The notes under the pieces: generated by a model | Databases searched by the model: none | Told to the model about the DNA's origin: nothing | What the model saw: the letters and a program-made list of their open reading frames with translations, nothing else | In this document: one piece after another, positions 61,456 through 64,000 of the stretch | How positions within the stretch are numbered: the stretch's first letter is position 1 | Layout of the letters: each line of letters begins with the position of its first letter | Source of the DNA: Halogranum rubrum | GTDB taxonomy: Archaea > Halobacteriota > Halobacteria > Halobacteriales > Haloferacaceae | Assembly (NCBI RefSeq): GCF_900114455.1 | Contig: NZ_FOTC01000003.1 | Coordinates: forward strand, 335,228-399,227 | DNA: 64,000 bases | Direction: 5' to 3' | Translations under genes and position numbers: made by a program

Positions 61456-61587
61456 CGTACTACGGTGTAGCCGAGAGTGGATTATAATGGTTTTCCATGC
61501 ACAACCTTCGAGGCCACAGTAGTCCTTAATCTTCCTTAATGACGGTCGAGAGAGAAACCCTTTCGGCACGAGCGACGGAGGAGAGGT

Positions 61588-62454
61588 ATGATGAACGTGG
61601 GCGACGCGAACGGCAGCGCGACGGGGGTTCCCGACGATGACAGCACGGCCGAAGAGGCTCCTGCCGCAGACCTGCATCTCCACACGACGGTATCAGACGG
61701 GACGCTCACCGTCTCTGCGCTGCCGGATGCGGCACGGGCGGGCGGCGTCGACACCGTCGCCGTCACCGACCACGACCGGGTTCATCCCGGCCTCGACGCA
61801 CCGGTGACGGTTCACGACGGCGTCACCGTCATTCGAGGTATCGAACTTCGCGTCGACGCCGGCGCACAGAACGTCGACCTGTTGGGATACGCCGTCGACC
61901 CGACACCCGCACTCGACGACGAGTTACGTCGACTACAGGAGAACAGAAAGGAGCGCGCCCGTGCCATCGTCGCCTGCGTCGAGAATCGCCTCGGCGTGGC
62001 GCTCGACGTCGACATCCACGACGGTATCGGTCGCCCACACATCGCACGGGCCATCGACGCCAGCGACGCCGACTACGACTTCCAAGGCGCGTTCGACCAC
62101 CTCATCGGTGACGGAGGGCCGTGCTACGTCGCTCGCGAACTGCCCTCCTTCGAGTACGGCGTCGACCTCCTGACCGAGTCGTGTGCCGTCGTCGGCCTCG
62201 CCCACCCGTTTCGGTATCCGGACCCTGCGGCGGCGCTGGCCTTGACCGACCAGTTGGACGCGGTCGAACGCTACTACCCCTACGACGCTCCGCCCAACGC
62301 CGACGAGGTAGCCCGACTGGACGCACTCGTCGAGAGCCACGACCTGTTGGCGACGGGTGGCAGTGACGCCCACGACGCGACCCTCGGACGAGCGGGGCCA
62401 CCTCGTACAGCGTTCGACCGATTCGCCGCACGACTGCCGAGAGCGGAGGGTTAA
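61588..62454 (+). CDS. PHP-domain phosphoesterase
   Basis: A 288-residue metal-dependent phosphoesterase. The metal ligands are ADLHLHTTVSDGTLTV, VAVTDHDRVHPGL, GIELRVDAGAQNVDLLGYAV, GLAHPFRYPDP and ATGGSDAHDATLG. The last region is typical of RNase AM / nucleoside 3',5'-bisphosphate phosphatases, but sugar phosphatases also fit. The first about 28 residues are acidic and may be dispensable. A zinc microprotein gene follows closely. Confidence 0.9.
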   Translation: MMNVGDANGSATGVPDDDSTAEEAPAADLHLHTTVSDGTLTVSALPDAARAGGVDTVAVTDHDRVHPGLDAPVTVHDGVTVIRGIELRVDAGAQNVDLLGYAVDPTPALDDELRRLQENRKERARAIVACVENRLGVALDVDIHDGIGRPHIARAIDASDADYDFQGAFDHLIGDGGPCYVARELPSFEYGVDLLTESCAVVGLAHPFRYPDPAAALALTDQLDAVERYYPYDAPPNADEVARLDALVESHDLLATGGSDAHDATLGRAGPPRTAFDRFAARLPRAEG

Positions 62455-62480
62455 ACGTGGTCGGGGCCGAAGTGGTTCGT

Positions 62481-62645
62481 ATGCAGTGCCATTACTGCGA
62501 CCGCGATGCCGCATACGCCGCCGAGAAAGACGGCATCAAAGTCGGTCTCTGCCAAGCGCACTTCCAAGAGCGGATGGAGGAACTCGCCGAGTCCGACGAA
62601 CTCGCTGCCCTGCGCGAGCAAATCGACGTCGACCGGACAGAGTAG
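62481..62645 (+). CDS. Zinc-binding microprotein (DUF6757-like)
   Basis: A 54-residue protein: MQCHYCDRDAAYAAEKDGIK, then VGLCQAHFQERMEELAESDE and LAALREQIDVDRTE. CHYC plus LCQAHF makes a C-C-C-H zinc site, followed by an acidic helix. The ATG at 62481 is preferred to the longer reading from 62457. It lies 26 bases after the PHP gene and is probably cotranscribed with it. Confidence 0.78.
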   Translation: MQCHYCDRDAAYAAEKDGIKVGLCQAHFQERMEELAESDELAALREQIDVDRTE

Positions 62646-62659
62646 ACCCGTTCTGTCGC

Positions 62660-63193
62660 TCAGAGAAGCCGACCCGAGAAGACGAACAGACCGGCGAGGA
62701 TAATCTCGAACGAGAGCGTCCCGAGTGCCGACAGAACTACGAACCGCCGGACGTCGAGTTCCGAGAACCCTGCCGGGACGGTCAACATTCCCCGCGTGAA
62801 CAGCATCGTGTTACTCAACGGTACCACGATTGGCCCCCAGCGGTCGAACCAGCCGTCGAACTTGTCGAGTCGCTCCTCGCTGATACGGAACCACCGCTTT
62901 CCGAGGAGGTAGTCGCGCCCGCCTCGCTTGGCGACCATGAACAGCACGCACTGGCCGATGGTCGCACCGAGGACGGCGATACCGATGATCAAGAGGTTCT
63001 CCGGCGCGAACAGCCGAGAGGTGTTCCCGATGAGCAAGATAGCACCGGGAACGATGAGTTCGCTCGGCATGATGTACATCAACATCGCTCCTTCGAGGAC
63101 GAAGACGAGGAGGAGGACGAGAAAGGCGTATTCGGAGTTGAAAAGCTCCTGGAGATACGGCGGCATCTCCCCGAGTTGGAGCAAGGTGGTCAT
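62660..63193 (-). CDS. DedA/VTT family membrane protein
   Basis: A 177-residue membrane protein starting MTTLLQLGEMPPYLQELFNS. It has the DedA/SNARE-associated core: VLEGAMLMYIMPSELIVPGA (first re-entrant helix, E-x-P region), and GGRDYLLGKRWFRISEERLD, then FTRGMLTVPAGFSELDVRRF. Such proteins flip or transport phospholipid carriers. The start at 63193 is chosen over the longer reading to 63343. Confidence 0.87.
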   Translation of the reverse strand: MTTLLQLGEMPPYLQELFNSEYAFLVLLLVFVLEGAMLMYIMPSELIVPGAILLIGNTSRLFAPENLLIIGIAVLGATIGQCVLFMVAKRGGRDYLLGKRWFRISEERLDKFDGWFDRWGPIVVPLSNTMLFTRGMLTVPAGFSELDVRRFVVLSALGTLSFEIILAGLFVFSGRLL

Positions 63194-63298
63194 TGTCCAT
63201 GTGTAGCCAACTCCCGAATAAATCGTTTGTGACCTCGTGTGCGGACAGTGAGAAGAGAAGAGAGTGTATCCGAAGTCAGCACGACGCCTCGTTGCATC

Positions 63299-63526
63299 CC
63301 CGTGGCGCGTGGCTTCGTCGCCTTCCGGCGGCGAACCACGCACGCGAGGGATGACTGAGTAAGCGAGCGAAGCGAGTGAACGAAGAAATCGGTTGGGGAG
63401 GACGTGGCTGTGCTGAAGGTGGGACTGAAAGGGGACGTGTTCTCGTCAGACGAGACGATGCAAGCACCACAGGCGAAGCCGAGGAGCACAGCGAATCGCA
63501 GGCGACGAGAACACGTGGGTTTTCGA
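63299..63526 (+). repeat. Structured dispersed element, copy 1
   Basis: About 228 bases matching the minus strand of 35151-35382. In order it has a 9-bp hairpin TTCGTCGCC-TTCC-GGCGGCGAA flanked by GTGG/CCAC and the conserved block GCGAGGGATGACTGAGT. A purine-rich run, GGTGGGACTGAAAGGGGACG, and the 12-bp stem ACGTGTTCTCGT (63435-63446) / ACGAGAACACGT (63505-63516) around a variable loop follow. It contains no credible gene. Confidence 0.8.
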
Positions 63527-63603
63527 GCTGATGTAGTCGGGAAATCTCAGTAACTGCAAACCGAGGTCTCTGTTGAAATGCACTGCTGATGACAGTCTTT
63601 CAA

Positions 63604-63640
63604 GGTCGTGCTGAATACAGAGCGCATAGTCAGCACGGCA
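63604..63640 (+). repeat. Dispersed motif copy C beside the IS element
   Basis: GGTCGTGCTGAATACAGAGC, then GCATAGTCAGCACGG. CGTGCTGA and TCAGCACG form an inverted repeat. The core GTGCTGAATA(C/G)AG is shared with the copies at 14348, 14989 and 15500. It lies 20 bases from the left end of the transposase element. Confidence 0.5.
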
Positions 63641-63656
63641 GAATTTTGAATCTAGT

Positions 63657-64000
63657 GGCACTGTCTAGATAAGGAACGAGCAGGTCGAAAAGTTAGTGAT
63701 CTATGCTACTCTCAAACCTGCTCAAGCAGAGTTTAGACACCGCTACGCTTGAATGTTGGCAGCGGGAGCGGACGGCGACGCCCGTCAGGGCGTTCGCCGT
63801 CCGACTCCATGCTGCCGGTTTGTCGCTTAGAGAGACAGAAGCGATTCTTCGGCTGCTCGGCGTAGAACGCTCGTTTCAGGCAATCTTTCAGTGGGTACAT
63901 CGGCTGGCTGACAGCGTCTCAGACCCGCCGAAGGCGACGCCGAGGCGGGTCGCGGTCGACGAGACCGCTGTCAAAATCAACGGTGAGTGGTCTTGGTTAT
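63657..64000 (+). mobile_element. IS6-like insertion sequence, left end and 5' part
   Basis: The left end is placed at GGCACTGTCTAGATAAGG, because IS6-family elements start with GGCACTG-type terminal repeats and it lies 46 bases before the transposase start. The right end is outside the window, so its inverted repeat and the target duplication cannot be checked. Confidence 0.7.
63703..64000 (+). CDS. IS6-family transposase, 3' end outside window
   Basis: An open reading of 99 codons from MLLSNLLKQSLDTATLECWQ to the window edge. Residues about 15-75 form the N-terminal HTH (AVRLHAAGLSLRETEAILRL, then LGVERSFQAIFQWVHRLADS). VAVDETAVKINGEWSWL carries the first catalytic Asp of the DDE motif. 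This is typical of archaeal IS6-type elements (ISH14-like). It is intact as far as seen. Confidence 0.88.
   Translation, partial: MLLSNLLKQSLDTATLECWQRERTATPVRAFAVRLHAAGLSLRETEAILRLLGVERSFQAIFQWVHRLADSVSDPPKATPRRVAVDETAVKINGEWSWL

Noticed and set aside
63446..63661. A 71-codon minus-strand reading before the IS
   Set aside because: It runs through the structured repeat element and motif C, which explain the sequence better than a protein.

Overview
The window is chromosomal DNA from an extremely halophilic archaeon (class Halobacteria, most like the Haloferacales). The sequence is GC-rich with a strong G/C bias at third codon positions. The proteins are very acidic, and many genes have little or no leader behind a TATA box 25-30 bases upstream of the start. 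The genes are archaeal: TBP, PriL, Hjc, RadA, RFC, thermosome, SRP54/FtsY, aIF1A, aIF6, Nmd3, L31e/L39e/L18a and a UCU tRNA-Arg. From memory the gene order resembles the radA-srp54-thermosome-tbp-rfc stretch of Haloferax; this was not checked by search.

Layout. 1-3.1 kb: clamp-loader subunit, archaetidylserine decarboxylase, tRNA G10 methylase and TBP. 3.2-10.4 kb: membrane and metabolic genes (CPBP protease, HisG, MTA/SAH deaminase, a secreted low-complexity protein, SAH hydrolase). 10.5-14.3 kb: Hjc, an alpha/beta hydrolase of the haloalkane dehalogenase type, a SWIM zinc-finger protein and PriL. 14.3-15.65 kb: an AT-richer accessory islet with a possibly frameshifted lipoprotein gene and a small membrane protein, bracketed by a short dispersed motif. 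15.7-24.6 kb: TyrS, aIF1A, Rio1, a regulator, an MFS exporter, TrpS, a KH protein and a MOSC protein. 24.8-30.7 kb: thermosome with a heat-shock-like promoter and a hairpin terminator, a Tat lipoprotein, tRNA-Arg next to partial copies of its 3' end, UPF0200/UPF0201, an HPP protein and a gamma-carbonic-anhydrase-like protein. 30.7-40 kb: a nucleoside-recognition membrane protein, two half-MgtE genes, SRP54, a LysE exporter, a proteasome-beta-like paralogue, and the operon L39e-L31e-aIF6-L18a-prefoldin-FtsY. 40-50 kb: ThpR, a TPR protein, SufS, ThrC, SufU, RadA, PspAB and two HtpX-like proteases. 50-63.2 kb: a C2H2 microprotein, tandem epimerases, Nmd3, an XPD/DinG-like helicase, a YkgJ-type protein and several haloarchaeal proteins of unknown function. 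The window ends inside an IS6-type transposase gene.

The genes are mostly housekeeping: protein synthesis, targeting and folding (aaRS, aIFs, SRP54/FtsY, prefoldin, thermosome), replication and repair (RFC, PriL, Hjc, RadA, helicase), methyl-cycle recycling (AhcY plus MTA/SAH deaminase) and Fe-S assembly (SufS/SufU).

The most unusual signals are non-coding. A structured element of about 230 bp occurs twice in opposite orientation (35.15-35.38 kb and 63.30-63.53 kb) with compensatory changes in its stems. A tRNA-Arg has att-like 3'-end copies and a large hairpin beside it. A short motif recurs around the islet and the IS. Tandem repeats lie upstream of ahcY and at the 3' end of a zinc-ribbon gene. 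All calls come from reading the sequence; no database search was run.
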